Positions 35,029-44,492 of a stretch of 64,000 nt of DNA are shown here, piece by piece; the first letter of the stretch is position 1; each line of letters starts with the position of its first letter. Position numbers and translations under genes: made by a program. This stretch comes from Candidatus Protochlamydia naegleriophila (GTDB lineage Bacteria > Chlamydiota > Chlamydiia > Chlamydiales > Parachlamydiaceae): positions 682,001 to 746,000 of the forward strand of contig NZ_LN879502.1 of the NCBI RefSeq assembly GCF_001499655.1, written 5' to 3'. The notes beneath the pieces are model-generated. The model worked only from the letters and a program-made list of their open reading frames with translations, was not told the origin of the DNA and ran no database searches.

Positions 35029-36807
35029 TTAAGACATCAGGTGATTTTTCATGAATAGAAGAATGACATCGCATCTCTTTTGGGCAGCTTCAATTCCTTC
35101 TGAAATGCTATTAAAACTCTTTTCAACGAGGCCACAGTAGATTTTTACTTTTGGTTCGGTGCCTGAAGGGCGGACCATTACTTTTGTACCGTCTTCAAGC
35201 CAGTACAAGAGAACATCCGAAACGGGCAGGTTGATTGGTTCTGTCTGGCCAGTTTTTAAATGAAACTTTGCTGAAGCTTCGTAGTCTTCGATTGCTACAA
35301 CTGGGATGCCTACGATGTCTGCTAAATGGGAAGCACGAAGTTTCTGCATTCCAAGCGTCATTTGCTCTTTACCCTCTTTGGTTTCACCAAAGTTGATAGA
35401 AAGCAGTTTTTCTTGATAAATGCCATACTTGTGATAGAGATCGTAAAGCTTATCTACAAGCGTTTTGCCTTCTATTTTGGCTTGGAGAGCTAATTCGCAA
35501 ATTAGCGCACTGCAGACAACAGCATCTTTATCCCGAGAATAGGTTCCGAGTAAGTAGCCGTACGATTCTTCACCGCCAAAGATGAATTGATAGCCGTTGG
35601 GAAGAGTTTCCCATTCACGGATTTTCTCTGCGATGTATTTAAAACCTGTCAGAACGTTGAAGCAGGGGCGTTGGTAGGTATCGCAAATAGCCTGGAAGAG
35701 CTCGGTCGTCCCGATTGTTTTGATGAAGGCTGCCTTAGAGGGTAACCGATTGTGTTTAGTAAGCGCTTCCAATACGTGTTCTAGCAGGAGGGCGCAGATT
35801 TGATTTCCATTTAATAATACAGCTTCTCCGTTGTAAGCAACTGCAACTCCCATGCGGTCTGCATCCGGATCATTTGCAATCAAAAGGTCGCTGTGCGTTT
35901 TCTGCATAACATCGATTCCAAGCTTTAAAGCTGCGTGTTCTTCTGGATTTGGCACGCGAATTGTTGGAAAAGAGCCATCTGGAATAATTTGTGGTTCTAC
36001 AAACGCTAGTTGGGTAAAGCCCCACTCTTTTAAGGCTTTTGGGACGACGGTAATTCCTGTTCCATGCAGGCTCGTATAAACGACTTTTAATCGATGCCCT
36101 TCTTTTTGGTTAATTTGAGGATAATTTTGAAGAGTATTGATGTCTTTTAAATAGGCTTCATCAATTTCCCCCGCGATCTCCTCTATTAAGGGATTAGAGA
36201 CTGAGTCTACCGCCTTGACTTGAGCGGGGTCGGTAATTTTAGCTGCTTCTGCGATGACGCCTAAGTCGTGTGGAGGAACGAGTTGTGCACCATCAGACCA
36301 ATACACTTTATAACCATTGTATTCAGGCGGATTATGAGAGGCGGTGATCATTACTGCTGCCACGCATTTTTTATAGCGACAAGCAAAAGAGACGAGTGGA
36401 GTCGGGCGTATATCTTTAAATAGATAGACTCTAATACCATTGCCGGCTAATACTTTGGCGGTTTCTTCTGCAAACTCTCGTGAGTGGTGGCGAGAGTCGT
36501 ATCCGATAAAAACGGCGTACTCTTTGCCGGCTTCTTTGGGTTGTTTGAGAATATAGTTGGCAAGGCCTTGTGTGGCGGCTCGGACGGTATAAAAATTCAT
36601 GCGGTTGGTGCCAACCCCCATGATACCACGCAGCCCCCCTGTTCCAAAGGTTAGGTTGGTAAAGAAGGCGTCGATGATCTGCTTGGGATCTTCAAGCAAG
36701 AGCTGTCTGATAGTGGCTTTAGTTTCTTCATCGTATTGACCCTCTAGCCAGAGGTCGACATTTTTTTGCGTGACTAGATCAAAAATAATTTTTTCTTTAA
36801 CGTTCAT
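35029..36807 (-). CDS. Phosphoglucomutase/phosphomannomutase
   Basis: Alpha-D-phosphohexomutase superfamily enzyme interconverting hexose 1- and 6-phosphates, feeding glycogen and sugar-nucleotide pathways. The catalytic phosphoserine loop is TASHNPPEYNGYK, the metal loop DPDADRMG, the sugar-binding loop GGEESYG and the phosphate-binding loop RPSGTEPKVK. I use the ATG at 36807 (592 aa) because an AAGAG site precedes it; the 11 extra codons up to 36840 have none. Length fits the PGM2-like group rather than GlmM (about 450 aa). It lies between effector-like genes without operon partners. Confidence 0.93.
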   Translation of the reverse strand: MNVKEKIIFDLVTQKNVDLWLEGQYDEETKATIRQLLLEDPKQIIDAFFTNLTFGTGGLRGIMGVGTNRMNFYTVRAATQGLANYILKQPKEAGKEYAVFIGYDSRHHSREFAEETAKVLAGNGIRVYLFKDIRPTPLVSFACRYKKCVAAVMITASHNPPEYNGYKVYWSDGAQLVPPHDLGVIAEAAKITDPAQVKAVDSVSNPLIEEIAGEIDEAYLKDINTLQNYPQINQKEGHRLKVVYTSLHGTGITVVPKALKEWGFTQLAFVEPQIIPDGSFPTIRVPNPEEHAALKLGIDVMQKTHSDLLIANDPDADRMGVAVAYNGEAVLLNGNQICALLLEHVLEALTKHNRLPSKAAFIKTIGTTELFQAICDTYQRPCFNVLTGFKYIAEKIREWETLPNGYQFIFGGEESYGYLLGTYSRDKDAVVCSALICELALQAKIEGKTLVDKLYDLYHKYGIYQEKLLSINFGETKEGKEQMTLGMQKLRASHLADIVGIPVVAIEDYEASAKFHLKTGQTEPINLPVSDVLLYWLEDGTKVMVRPSGTEPKVKIYCGLVEKSFNSISEGIEAAQKRCDVILLFMKNHLMS

Positions 36808-36934
36808 AGCGATAGCTCTTTTTATGGTGAATTGCCTCACACCATAAAAGAGCTTCGCAAACGATGCAATAAAAATTGTCTTACATGGGAGAAGAGCGAT
36901 TCTAAACGTCTGTGAGAGGATTTAGTGCTGTCAA

Positions 36935-38172
36935 TCATGTACCCATGGAGATGGCTGTAAAGGGATGCGTTCTGGCGATTCGGGTTGCTTCTTCCCTGGA
37001 GTTGCTTTCAAGCATATCCATGGCTATCTTTTGGTAGAGTGCAAGCTTTGTTTCGATGCCTAGATTTTTTTCCGTTTCAGCTCGAGAAGCATCGATCTGT
37101 TTTGTCAATGTCAATTGATGGATTGTTTCGTAGTCTTGCAGGAATTCTAAACTTTGGCAATTTGTGATCAGACTGGGCTCGAGAGCTAGCCAGGAGATAC
37201 GCCTCGTTTTAGAATCAAATTGAGGGGATTTTATGATGTCTTCGAAACAGTGCGCTTTGCTGCCTGTTTCTAATAGATGCTCAAAGGAGAAAATGGAGCA
37301 GCTGCGATAGTCGAATTGAATCTTGTCATTTTCCGATGTTCCCGCGATTGCAACTCGAAATCCAGCTTCCGTTAACTGCGCATCTAAAGTCAGATGCTTA
37401 GGGTCTTGCGAGGCATCTAGAATAAAGCAGCTTTTTTGTATTTTTTTGTAAAATGGCAGTCCAATGCCGTGTAGTGAACGTCATTGCGCACTAAAATTAA
37501 AACGCGAAAGCTGGCATTTTCTTGTTTGACGGCTTGCTGCGCAGCAAGCTCCAGGAAGAAGGGCAAATCGCGGTAATCCACCACGTAACAGTTGAAAGCC
37601 ATTCCTCTTTCCTGCAAGTGATCTTGCTTGGCTTGCACGAGCAAACGGAGCATTTCATCCCGATAGACAGGTACCCAACCAAATTGATCAACGATGCTTT
37701 TTTTCAGACCTGCGCTTTCCTGCTGAATGGCCGCATCACTTTCTTTAGTATAAAGCTTCTTTAGAAAATTTAAAAAGAGGGGGTCCGCCTTCTCAAGCAG
37801 CACAAGCTGCAATACTTTCTGGTATTTGGAGCGGATTTCATAAAGAGAAAGAGTCTTGAGTTCGTCTTCTAGCAGCTGCAAGCTTTGCCTTGCATTCATT
37901 TCTATATCTTCAACGGTATTCAAATAAAGGTGAATGATTTTCTGAGCCTCGGCTTTCCACTCGCTGGAAGGGTTGATCTTTAATTTTTTGATAAAGTGTT
38001 CGCTCATCTTCTTAGCCGAAGAAGGAGGCTGCTTGCATAAGTATTTGTCTAAAAGAGAGTTAATAGCTTCGAATGAGTGTGGAAACGATAAAGAAGAACT
38101 TCCTGTAATCGATGGAAGATTTTCGGCTATAAAAGTAGAAACGGCTTGCGCATTAATGATCATTAAACTCAT
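36935..38172 (-). pseudogene. YopJ/Ulp-like (clan CE) protein, frameshifted copy
   Basis: The first frame runs 38172 to 37417 and stops just after VRNDVHYTAL, which holds the putative catalytic His. A minus-one shift at the A7 run (T7 on the plus strand, 37441-37447) continues in another frame to a TGA at 36935. It reads FILDASQDP, then QFDYRSCSIFSFEHL, supplying the Asp, Gln and Cys. Joined, the product is about 412 aa and aligns along its length with the 429-aa gene on the other side (FNCY-x-VD, LVRNDVHYTA, IQFD-x-x-x-CS-x-FSF). Start may be 38172 or 38163. Either a pseudogene or a gene read by slippage. Confidence 0.75.
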
Positions 38173-38289
38173 ACCTTAAATTTTATTTGTATTGTTTTTT
38201 GACTAACTTTAACAGAATTTAAGTTTTTCTTTAAACGTGTTTTAAAATTCTTTTGTAAAATTACTATTAAATTATACAAAGGAATAAAG

Positions 38290-39579
38290 ATGAATACTAT
38301 TCATTATAGTTCAGAAATTACTATGAATTCGTCTGCCGGCTTTCAAACGACACAGCAGTCGACTCTTTATAGTGTATCGAACCATAAAGAGGAATGCGTT
38401 ACTCATTCTGCTCAAATTGCGTTTCAGAGCCTGTCGTTGGATTTACAGCAATCACTTCAAAACTCCCTCGATAGCAATTCACAAAAATTTTTCAAGCTTT
38501 TTTTGAGAAAAAAGAAAGAGGATCTTGAGCAAACCGAAGATACGGTGCAATTTAAAAATGCTTTGGTCGATGTATTGAGCCAGTTAGAGCTGCGAATGAA
38601 TGAAGGCGATGCGTGCAAGGAAGAGATTCACAATTTGCAGCACGATTTAAAAAATCAGGTTTTGATCAACGTTTTTAAGAAATATTATTCTGTACCGGTT
38701 ACTAAAGAGGGGACAATTTTGAAAGAGTTGGCTCCCTATTTGGGTAATCAGGAAAAAATTGATCTCTTGTCTCAACACGAGGGGAAAGTATTACAGGAGA
38801 AAGTTATAGGCGATTTACAAGAGTATGCCGTCAATCGCGATAGTTTAATGGCCCTCATGATTCGATCGAAGAAAGAAAAATCTTCTGGGTTCAACTGCTA
38901 TACTGTCGATGCTTGCGATTTACAAGAGTGCTTGGAAAATTTAAAGCGCCTTTTTAGTCAAAAAGGAGCGCAGCAGATTCAATTATTGGTTAGGAACGAT
39001 GTTCATTACACGGCTGTTATCGTCGAGAGTAATGAAGGTGTTTTGCAAGCCGCGGTCATGGATGCAGCCAAAGATAAGCGAGGGGTACAAATAGCGTTGT
39101 TTTTAAAAAAACTGAACTATGAAAAGGTTTTCATTGTAGGAGATGAAGATCGGATTCAGTTTGATAGCTACAATTGCAGTTTTTTTTCTTTTGATTCTGT
39201 CTTTCAAGCTTATAAGCATGGAGCATTCTTTAATATGCTCAATTCTATCCCGGCTAAAAATAAGGGTGAGCTGTTTAGCGTTGCTTGGAAAGATATGCCT
39301 CCTTCCTTCGTTCGCAATGCGACATCGACTTCATTTGTCCAAGCATATGCTGCAAAAAATGAGGCCTATAAGCAAGGTGACACTTTTGAGACCTATCTCA
39401 ATAGGCATACGGCTTACGTGGATATTGGAAGGGATAACCCTGTCAAAGTTCACACCGTTTTAGCGACAAGGGTTAAAAAAGAGGGAGAGAAAATTAAAAA
39501 AATGGTTGCCGAGCTGCCGCACCAAGAATTACTCGAGACAGTTGTCCGCTTTTCCGCTCGCAACATGATCAGGGTTTAA
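38290..39579 (+). CDS. YopJ/Ulp-like clan CE cysteine enzyme, candidate effector
   Basis: A 429-aa protein without signal peptide, started behind AAGGA. The putative catalytic set is His239 (NDVHYTAV), Asp258 (VMDAAKD), Gln290 and Cys296 (IQFDSYNCSFFSF). The His-Asp-Gln-x5-Cys order is that of clan CE enzymes: Ulp/SENP deSUMOylases, chlamydial ChlaDub enzymes and YopJ acetyltransferases. The N-terminal 180 residues are Ser/Gln-rich then helical. It is divergent from its frameshifted paralogue, with about 120 bases of shared promoter region, and upstream of a third related protein. Protease or acetyltransferase activity cannot be told from sequence. Overall similarity to known families seems low, so this is motif-based. 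Confidence 0.65.
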   Translation: MNTIHYSSEITMNSSAGFQTTQQSTLYSVSNHKEECVTHSAQIAFQSLSLDLQQSLQNSLDSNSQKFFKLFLRKKKEDLEQTEDTVQFKNALVDVLSQLELRMNEGDACKEEIHNLQHDLKNQVLINVFKKYYSVPVTKEGTILKELAPYLGNQEKIDLLSQHEGKVLQEKVIGDLQEYAVNRDSLMALMIRSKKEKSSGFNCYTVDACDLQECLENLKRLFSQKGAQQIQLLVRNDVHYTAVIVESNEGVLQAAVMDAAKDKRGVQIALFLKKLNYEKVFIVGDEDRIQFDSYNCSFFSFDSVFQAYKHGAFFNMLNSIPAKNKGELFSVAWKDMPPSFVRNATSTSFVQAYAAKNEAYKQGDTFETYLNRHTAYVDIGRDNPVKVHTVLATRVKKEGEKIKKMVAELPHQELLETVVRFSARNMIRV

Positions 39580-39710
39580 ACGCCATGTGAGTGCGCCTTT
39601 TTCTACGATACTTTAAAAAACTGTTAATTCATTGCTTAATAATTAATTGTTTATTAATATAATTAACTGATATTTTTTAATTAATGAATAAGTATTGTTG
39701 AGGCGTTTTC

Positions 39711-41180
39711 ATGATTATTGCAATTCAGGCTCAAGCTTCTGAGGTACGACCGGGCTTAAACACCCTTTCGTTGGCAAGTCATTGGTTGGGGCGCCATGCT
39801 GTTTGGGTCGTATCGAAGACAAAATCAGACAATTGGCTGGTCGCATCAACAGCTAAGGTGTGGTCTATTGTGTCACCCATTTTATTAGGGTGCACGCTTG
39901 TCTTTTTTCCGCTTGCTATTCGACTCCATTCTAGTTTCAAAGAAGCTAGAAGGCAGCTCGAGCCTTTCGTTTCACCCCTTTTGCCGAATCGAAATGCCTC
40001 ATTCATTCCATTGAGCGATAATTGTCTGGAACAAGACTCCTTTAATGAAGTCGTATCACAATTGGATGGTATCAAGTCTATCGTGGAAAATGAGAGATTG
40101 AAGGAATTTTTCAGTATCTTTGATCAGAGCTCTAAGCTACAGGTAAGGGACTACTTTGGGCAAATAGGGCAGCAGGGAATTCTCGAGTTATTCGAAGAGC
40201 TCTCTCAGACATATAAAAAGATGTTTAGGTCTTTGGAAGAGGTTGGCTTTAAAGAGCTGAATGTGAAGGATCCAGCCGAGCAAGAGGCCATTGCGGTTAA
40301 AAAAGGGCATATCGTTGATGAAATGTACGGTTTGTATGCCACCGCTGTTTATGAGATTTCTCAAGCCTATCCCGAATTATTCACGGATAAGATCGTTTTT
40401 GCTCCCTCAAAGAGAGAGTTTTACCCTTGCACGGCGATTATGCCGGCCGGGATGGCTATATTATTGGAAATGGCAAGAGAAAAAGCTCGTTTTAAAGGTG
40501 CAAGCACGATCTGTGGTGGCTATCAAGACTATGTTCAAAAGCTGCGGGAGTTGGGCACAGAAGATGGAAGGCATTATTTCTTTATTCGTTGCAAAGAAGA
40601 TGAGGGGAATAAGGCTCTTCATACCTCGACTGTGATTATTGAAAAACAGCAGGGAAGAATGATCGCTCTCGTGTTAGACAGTGGAGGAATCGGGGGAGAT
40701 AACTTCTTGAAGAGTTTCATCGTGAAATTTTGCAGATTAACAAGAGAGGTTTTTCCCGATTCTGAGATTTTTACGCCCATGATGATTAGGCAGAATGATG
40801 CCTTTAATTGCGCAACGATCGCTTATAAGGGGATACTAGCTTTTGAACGCGTAAGTAAGGAAGAGTTCAATGCCTTATTCGACAAAAGCGTGCCTGCGCC
40901 GCATCTCCTTCCCGAAGAATTGGCGTCTATAAGAGCTAGTTCTTTGCCGCTCTCCTGCGTTAAAACGATGCAATCACTTTCTGGTTTGAATACCATTGTT
41001 GATAGTCAGTCTCAGAATGAGGCGGATGTTCAACACCTTAAGCGGCTCAGGCGTATTTTTACACTGCGTGATCCAAGAGCTAATAAAGATATTTATAGCT
41101 ATACGAAAATGCACGGTTTGAAGCTTCGTCTAAATCTCATGGCCCGGACTTTTCAGGAAGAGGGGACTAGGGTGCCTTAA
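39711..41180 (+). CDS. YopJ-like clan CE protein with transmembrane segment, candidate effector
   Basis: A 489-aa protein. Putative catalytic residues are His304 (LHTSTVII), Asp323 (VLDSGG), Gln361 and Cys367 (MIRQNDAFNCATIAYKG). The spacing His to Asp (19) and Asp to Cys (44) equals that of the YopJ triad as I recall it (His109, Glu128, Cys172). A single hydrophobic segment at about residues 52-71 (SIVSPILLGCTLVFFPLAI) could anchor it in a host or inclusion membrane. The C-terminus is basic. It follows the related 429-aa gene by 130 bases on the same strand. Function as acetyltransferase, deubiquitinase or deSUMOylase is inference. Confidence 0.68.
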   Translation: MIIAIQAQASEVRPGLNTLSLASHWLGRHAVWVVSKTKSDNWLVASTAKVWSIVSPILLGCTLVFFPLAIRLHSSFKEARRQLEPFVSPLLPNRNASFIPLSDNCLEQDSFNEVVSQLDGIKSIVENERLKEFFSIFDQSSKLQVRDYFGQIGQQGILELFEELSQTYKKMFRSLEEVGFKELNVKDPAEQEAIAVKKGHIVDEMYGLYATAVYEISQAYPELFTDKIVFAPSKREFYPCTAIMPAGMAILLEMAREKARFKGASTICGGYQDYVQKLRELGTEDGRHYFFIRCKEDEGNKALHTSTVIIEKQQGRMIALVLDSGGIGGDNFLKSFIVKFCRLTREVFPDSEIFTPMMIRQNDAFNCATIAYKGILAFERVSKEEFNALFDKSVPAPHLLPEELASIRASSLPLSCVKTMQSLSGLNTIVDSQSQNEADVQHLKRLRRIFTLRDPRANKDIYSYTKMHGLKLRLNLMARTFQEEGTRVP

Positions 41181-41211
41181 GTCTGGTTAAAGTCTTGCAT
41201 ACATGCTTTCA

Positions 41212-42009
41212 TTAAAGGCAGAAGGGGTTCGCTAGTGGGCGCAAGCTTTGATTGACCTCTTTTGCCAATTCGGAAAAAAGAGCGCTGGCAGTAGAATTGC
41301 CTTGGTGAAAGGCGCTAGGATAGCCCTCGTCGCCACCTTGCCGAATGTCTGGAATAAGGGGAAAGCTGCCCAATAAAGGGGCATTAAATCGGCTGGCCAA
41401 TTCTTTTCCTTTTCCCTGTCCAAAAATGTGATAGGTTTGGCCTGTTTCAGGAACGGTAAATCCTGCCATGTTTTCGATGATGCCGAGCAAGGGAATCTCT
41501 AATTGATAAAAGGCATTGATGGCTTTGATCGCATCGACCATGGCGACTTCTTGCGGTGTAGAAACAATTAAGGCTCCCTCGATTCTGAGCAGCTGAGAGA
41601 GGGAAAGCAGGCAATCGCCAGTACCTGGAGGAAGGTCGATTAACAAGAGATCTATATCCCCCCAAACTGTATCCTGGATCATTTTCTGTAAAGTGGAGTG
41701 AAGCAGTGGACCGCGCCAAATAACAGAACGTGCCTCTTCCATGAAAAATCCGATGGACAGGGCTTTAATGCCAAATTTCGCAAAAGGAATGACTTTGATG
41801 CTCCCATCGGCCTGTTTTTCGAGTCTTGGACTTAAACGCCGCAGTCCCAACATGATCGGGATGGAGGGGCCGTAGATGTCGGCATCGAGCAGGGCTACAT
41901 TTAATCCTTGCTGAGCCATAGCCACGGCTAGATTGACGGCGATGGTCGATTTACCAACTCCACCTTTACCCGATCCAATGGCTAAGACTTTATAGGGAGG
42001 AGTCTCCAT
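41212..42009 (-). CDS. mrp: Mrp/NBP35 family P-loop ATPase (Fe-S carrier type)
   Basis: MinD-superfamily ATPase that in other bacteria carries and inserts iron-sulfur clusters. Deviant Walker A at residues 10-20 (GSGKGGVGKST), then LLDADIYGPSIPIMLG, and IDLPPGTGD as Walker B. I start at 42009 (GGAG site upstream), making 265 aa and overlapping the previous gene by 20 bases; the longer frame to 42093 is non-coding-like. The N-terminal DUF59 domain is absent. The cysteine pair usually found after the ENMAGF segment is replaced by VPET, so the normal cluster-bridging ligands seem missing. C-terminal region otherwise typical. Confidence 0.9.
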   Translation of the reverse strand: METPPYKVLAIGSGKGGVGKSTIAVNLAVAMAQQGLNVALLDADIYGPSIPIMLGLRRLSPRLEKQADGSIKVIPFAKFGIKALSIGFFMEEARSVIWRGPLLHSTLQKMIQDTVWGDIDLLLIDLPPGTGDCLLSLSQLLRIEGALIVSTPQEVAMVDAIKAINAFYQLEIPLLGIIENMAGFTVPETGQTYHIFGQGKGKELASRFNAPLLGSFPLIPDIRQGGDEGYPSAFHQGNSTASALFSELAKEVNQSLRPLANPFCL

Positions 42010-42448
42010 TAGGCGTTTCTCCGATTTGAATGGCCAATTGCTGGGAGATCGTTTCATAAGGGACAGTTGGAGCATTGGCACAAATGCCTTCACACCACGC
42101 AGCAGCTTCGCGCCAATCTTTTTCTGATTTGAGATTTTGCGGCCACCAGGGGTAGGTGCGGCACTGGGTTGGGCGAACAGAGTAAATTTGGCACTTTCTG
42201 TCTTTTAAAAAAACGCAGTCGTAGGTGTGCGGGCGCTCTAGTAAAGAGAAGCGACCTTTGATCCTGCGCAAAAAGCGATCGGCAAATTCCTGGATGGATA
42301 AATTGAGATGGGCTGCAATCTGTTCTATTTCTTCTTCATTGACCCAAATGTAACCTGGAGCTCCGGTACAGCATTGACCGCAGCCTGTGCACTCAAAAGA
42401 GAGGCCGTTTGCATACCAGGGCTTTTCATCTTGAATAACTTTCAGCAT
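41990..42448 (-). CDS. YkgJ family cysteine-cluster protein
   Basis: Small protein with the YkgJ (UPF0153) cysteine arrangement thought to bind zinc or iron: C-x2-C-x2-CC near residue 20 (CTGCGQCC), then CVFLKDRKC, RPTQCRTYPWWP and CEGI. The function of the family is not established. Its 3' end overlaps the mrp start, so the two are translated together, and a 37-aa membrane peptide precedes it by 6 bases. Association with an Mrp ATPase suggests a metal or Fe-S connection. Confidence 0.85.
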   Translation of the reverse strand: MLKVIQDEKPWYANGLSFECTGCGQCCTGAPGYIWVNEEEIEQIAAHLNLSIQEFADRFLRRIKGRFSLLERPHTYDCVFLKDRKCQIYSVRPTQCRTYPWWPQNLKSEKDWREAAAWCEGICANAPTVPYETISQQLAIQIGETPNGDSSL

Positions 42449-42454
42449 AGTCTC

Positions 42455-42568
42455 TTACGAATCTTTTTCTTTAATCATTTGCCGAATGCCGGCTACCACG
42501 AATAAAATTAAAAAAATGATGCAAACCACTCCAACGACAGCGGCTTCCACAAATAAAGACAAAAGCAT
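42455..42568 (-). CDS. Small single-helix membrane protein, 37 aa
   Basis: Short ORF with a GAGG site 7 bases before the ATG at 42568. It encodes an almost continuous hydrophobic helix (residues 9-28, containing VVGVVCIIFLILFVVAGI) and a charged end (RQMIKEKDS). It ends 6 bases before the YkgJ-like start, as the first gene of a small operon. The shape recalls OadG-like subunits, but length and similarity do not allow a family call. Confidence 0.55.
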   Translation of the reverse strand: MLLSLFVEAAVVGVVCIIFLILFVVAGIRQMIKEKDS

Positions 42569-42837
42569 CGCTCGACCTCATGACTTTATGCACTCTTCAA
42601 TCTTTTACTGATACGCTAAAAAATAACTATTGTCAAATCTGGCCGCTGTTTGCTATGATCCGCGGCCGTTAGACGGGTTGTGATTAGCGAAAGATTATGT
42701 TAACACACGCTTTTTATTTTTGATAGGTTCAAGTTCCTTTGAAGCTATCCTCCTTATTCCCTCCAGCCTCAGGCACTCGTGCAGCAGGCATGTCTTCTAG
42801 CGCCACAATAAATATAGTTAGTAATTGGAGATCACTC

Positions 42838-44241
42838 ATGCAGAAACAACGAGAACATTGGAGTTCACATTTAGGATTTATTTTAGCAGCGGCTGGATCG
42901 GCAATCGGTCTGGGCACATTATGGAAGTTTCCCTATGTGACGGGTGAGAATGGAGGGGGGATCTTTGTTTTCATCTATATTCTTTGCACGTTTTTTATTG
43001 GCATTCCTGTTTTTATTGCAGAGCTTGTTTTAGGACGCAAAGCGCAAAGAGGCGCGGTTGGAATTTTTGCCAATTTGGCCAATAATTCAGCTGCCTGGAA
43101 AAGCGTTGGCTGGCTGGGAGTCGCTTCTTCATTTTTGATCATGTCATTTTATAGCGTGTTAGCCGGTTGGGGACTCAACTATGTTTTCATGTCGCTTAGC
43201 CAGTTTTATGAAAATCGGACGGCGCAAGAAATTTCTAATATTTTTGACGTCCTGTCATCATCGGCGGACATTACCCTCTTTTGGCACTTCCTCTTCACTG
43301 CTTTAACGGCGGCGGTTGTCTATCGTGGAGTGAGGCAAGGGATTGAATACTGGAGCCGCTTCATGACGATTGGATTATTGGTGATTTTGGTTGGCATGTG
43401 CTTGTTTGCCATGACCCTTGAAGGTTTTAAGGAAGGGGTGCAATTCATTTTTTATCCTGATTTAGCCCGCTTTAAACCGTCGGCAGCCATCGAAGCACTC
43501 GGGCTGTCTTTTTTTACTCTGAGTTTAGGGCAGGGGATCATGCTTACCTATGGCAGCTATATGCGTCGCGGAGATGATATTCCAAAAACGGCGGTGATCA
43601 TTGGCGTTATGATCGTTTTGATTTCTCTTTTGGCGGGATTGATGATTTTCCCAATCATCTTTACTTTCGGCTTTGCTCCAGAAGCTGGACCCGGCCTAGT
43701 CTTTAAGACCCTACCTGTTTTATTTGCCAAGCTGCCAGGGGCTTTATTCATTTCCACTGGTTTTTTTATTCTTTTTGTCTTTACAGCGCTGACCTCTGCC
43801 GTCGCTTTGATCGAAGTCGTGGCAGCGAACTTTACCGATCTGCTCGGATGGTCGCGCCAAAAGGCTGTTCTAGTGGTGGCAATCAGTTGCTTTGTTTTTG
43901 GAATTCCGAGCGCTTTATCAAACACGAATACGCTATTTGCCAACTGGCCGGCCATTTACGGAAAGACATTTTTCCAGACGATTGATGATTTGGTCACGCT
44001 TTGGTTTTTACCAATTGGCGGTTTGCTAGTCTCTATTTTTACTGGATGGATTCTGGATAAAGAGTTGGGAAAAGAAGAATTTAATTCTGGAACGGCCCTG
44101 CGTTGGCTATGGCGTCCATGGATGATTTTTGTCCGTTGGGTTGCACCAATAGCCATTGTTTTCATTATCTTGCAGCAAAGCGGATTAATCGATATCGATG
44201 CCTATTTTGGACGCAGGGCAATACCCAATCAGCCGCTTTAG
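42838..44241 (+). CDS. Sodium-dependent neurotransmitter-symporter family transporter
   Basis: NSS/SNF (LeuT-type) transporter, probably importing amino acids with sodium. The start at 42838 has GGAG 7 bases before it; the frame is open to 42739 without a site. The signature HWSSHLGFILAAAGSAIGLGTLWKFPY begins transmembrane helix 1, with the unwound substrate-binding part. The protein has about 11-12 helices and 467 aa, as expected. The GLSFFTLSLGQGIMLTYGSY segment matches helix 6 with its second unwound region. It is monocistronic. Chlamydiae carry several such amino acid importers. Confidence 0.93.
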   Translation: MQKQREHWSSHLGFILAAAGSAIGLGTLWKFPYVTGENGGGIFVFIYILCTFFIGIPVFIAELVLGRKAQRGAVGIFANLANNSAAWKSVGWLGVASSFLIMSFYSVLAGWGLNYVFMSLSQFYENRTAQEISNIFDVLSSSADITLFWHFLFTALTAAVVYRGVRQGIEYWSRFMTIGLLVILVGMCLFAMTLEGFKEGVQFIFYPDLARFKPSAAIEALGLSFFTLSLGQGIMLTYGSYMRRGDDIPKTAVIIGVMIVLISLLAGLMIFPIIFTFGFAPEAGPGLVFKTLPVLFAKLPGALFISTGFFILFVFTALTSAVALIEVVAANFTDLLGWSRQKAVLVVAISCFVFGIPSALSNTNTLFANWPAIYGKTFFQTIDDLVTLWFLPIGGLLVSIFTGWILDKELGKEEFNSGTALRWLWRPWMIFVRWVAPIAIVFIILQQSGLIDIDAYFGRRAIPNQPL

Positions 44242-44492
44242 ACTAGAATCGTGATGCTGGATGATACGTAAAATGCAATCAAACAGCATCACAAAGTTAA
44301 GACTTAGATCCTATCTCGTTCCCATTTCCAACTATTATTGCCGATAAGTTTTTTTTGATAATTAATTTAATGATTTTTTGATCTGAATAATTAACTTTCA
44401 CTAGTGTAAGATTAATCTGAAGCTGCTATAATTCAAAATAGAGGGGAGATAGAATCTTTCTTCTTTCAAACTTTTATCTGGGAGGTGTTGTC

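Noticed and set aside
37430..37450. dnaX-type A_AAA_AAG programmed frameshift at the second A-run (A6)
   Set aside because: The zero-frame phase there is C_AAA_AAA, which does not allow the tandem slip; the neighbouring A7 run is in the right phase and is the better candidate.
43557..43955. 132-codon minus-strand frame inside the NSS transporter gene
   Set aside because: Antisense shadow; Lys/Thr-rich composition mirrors hydrophobic codons of the real gene.
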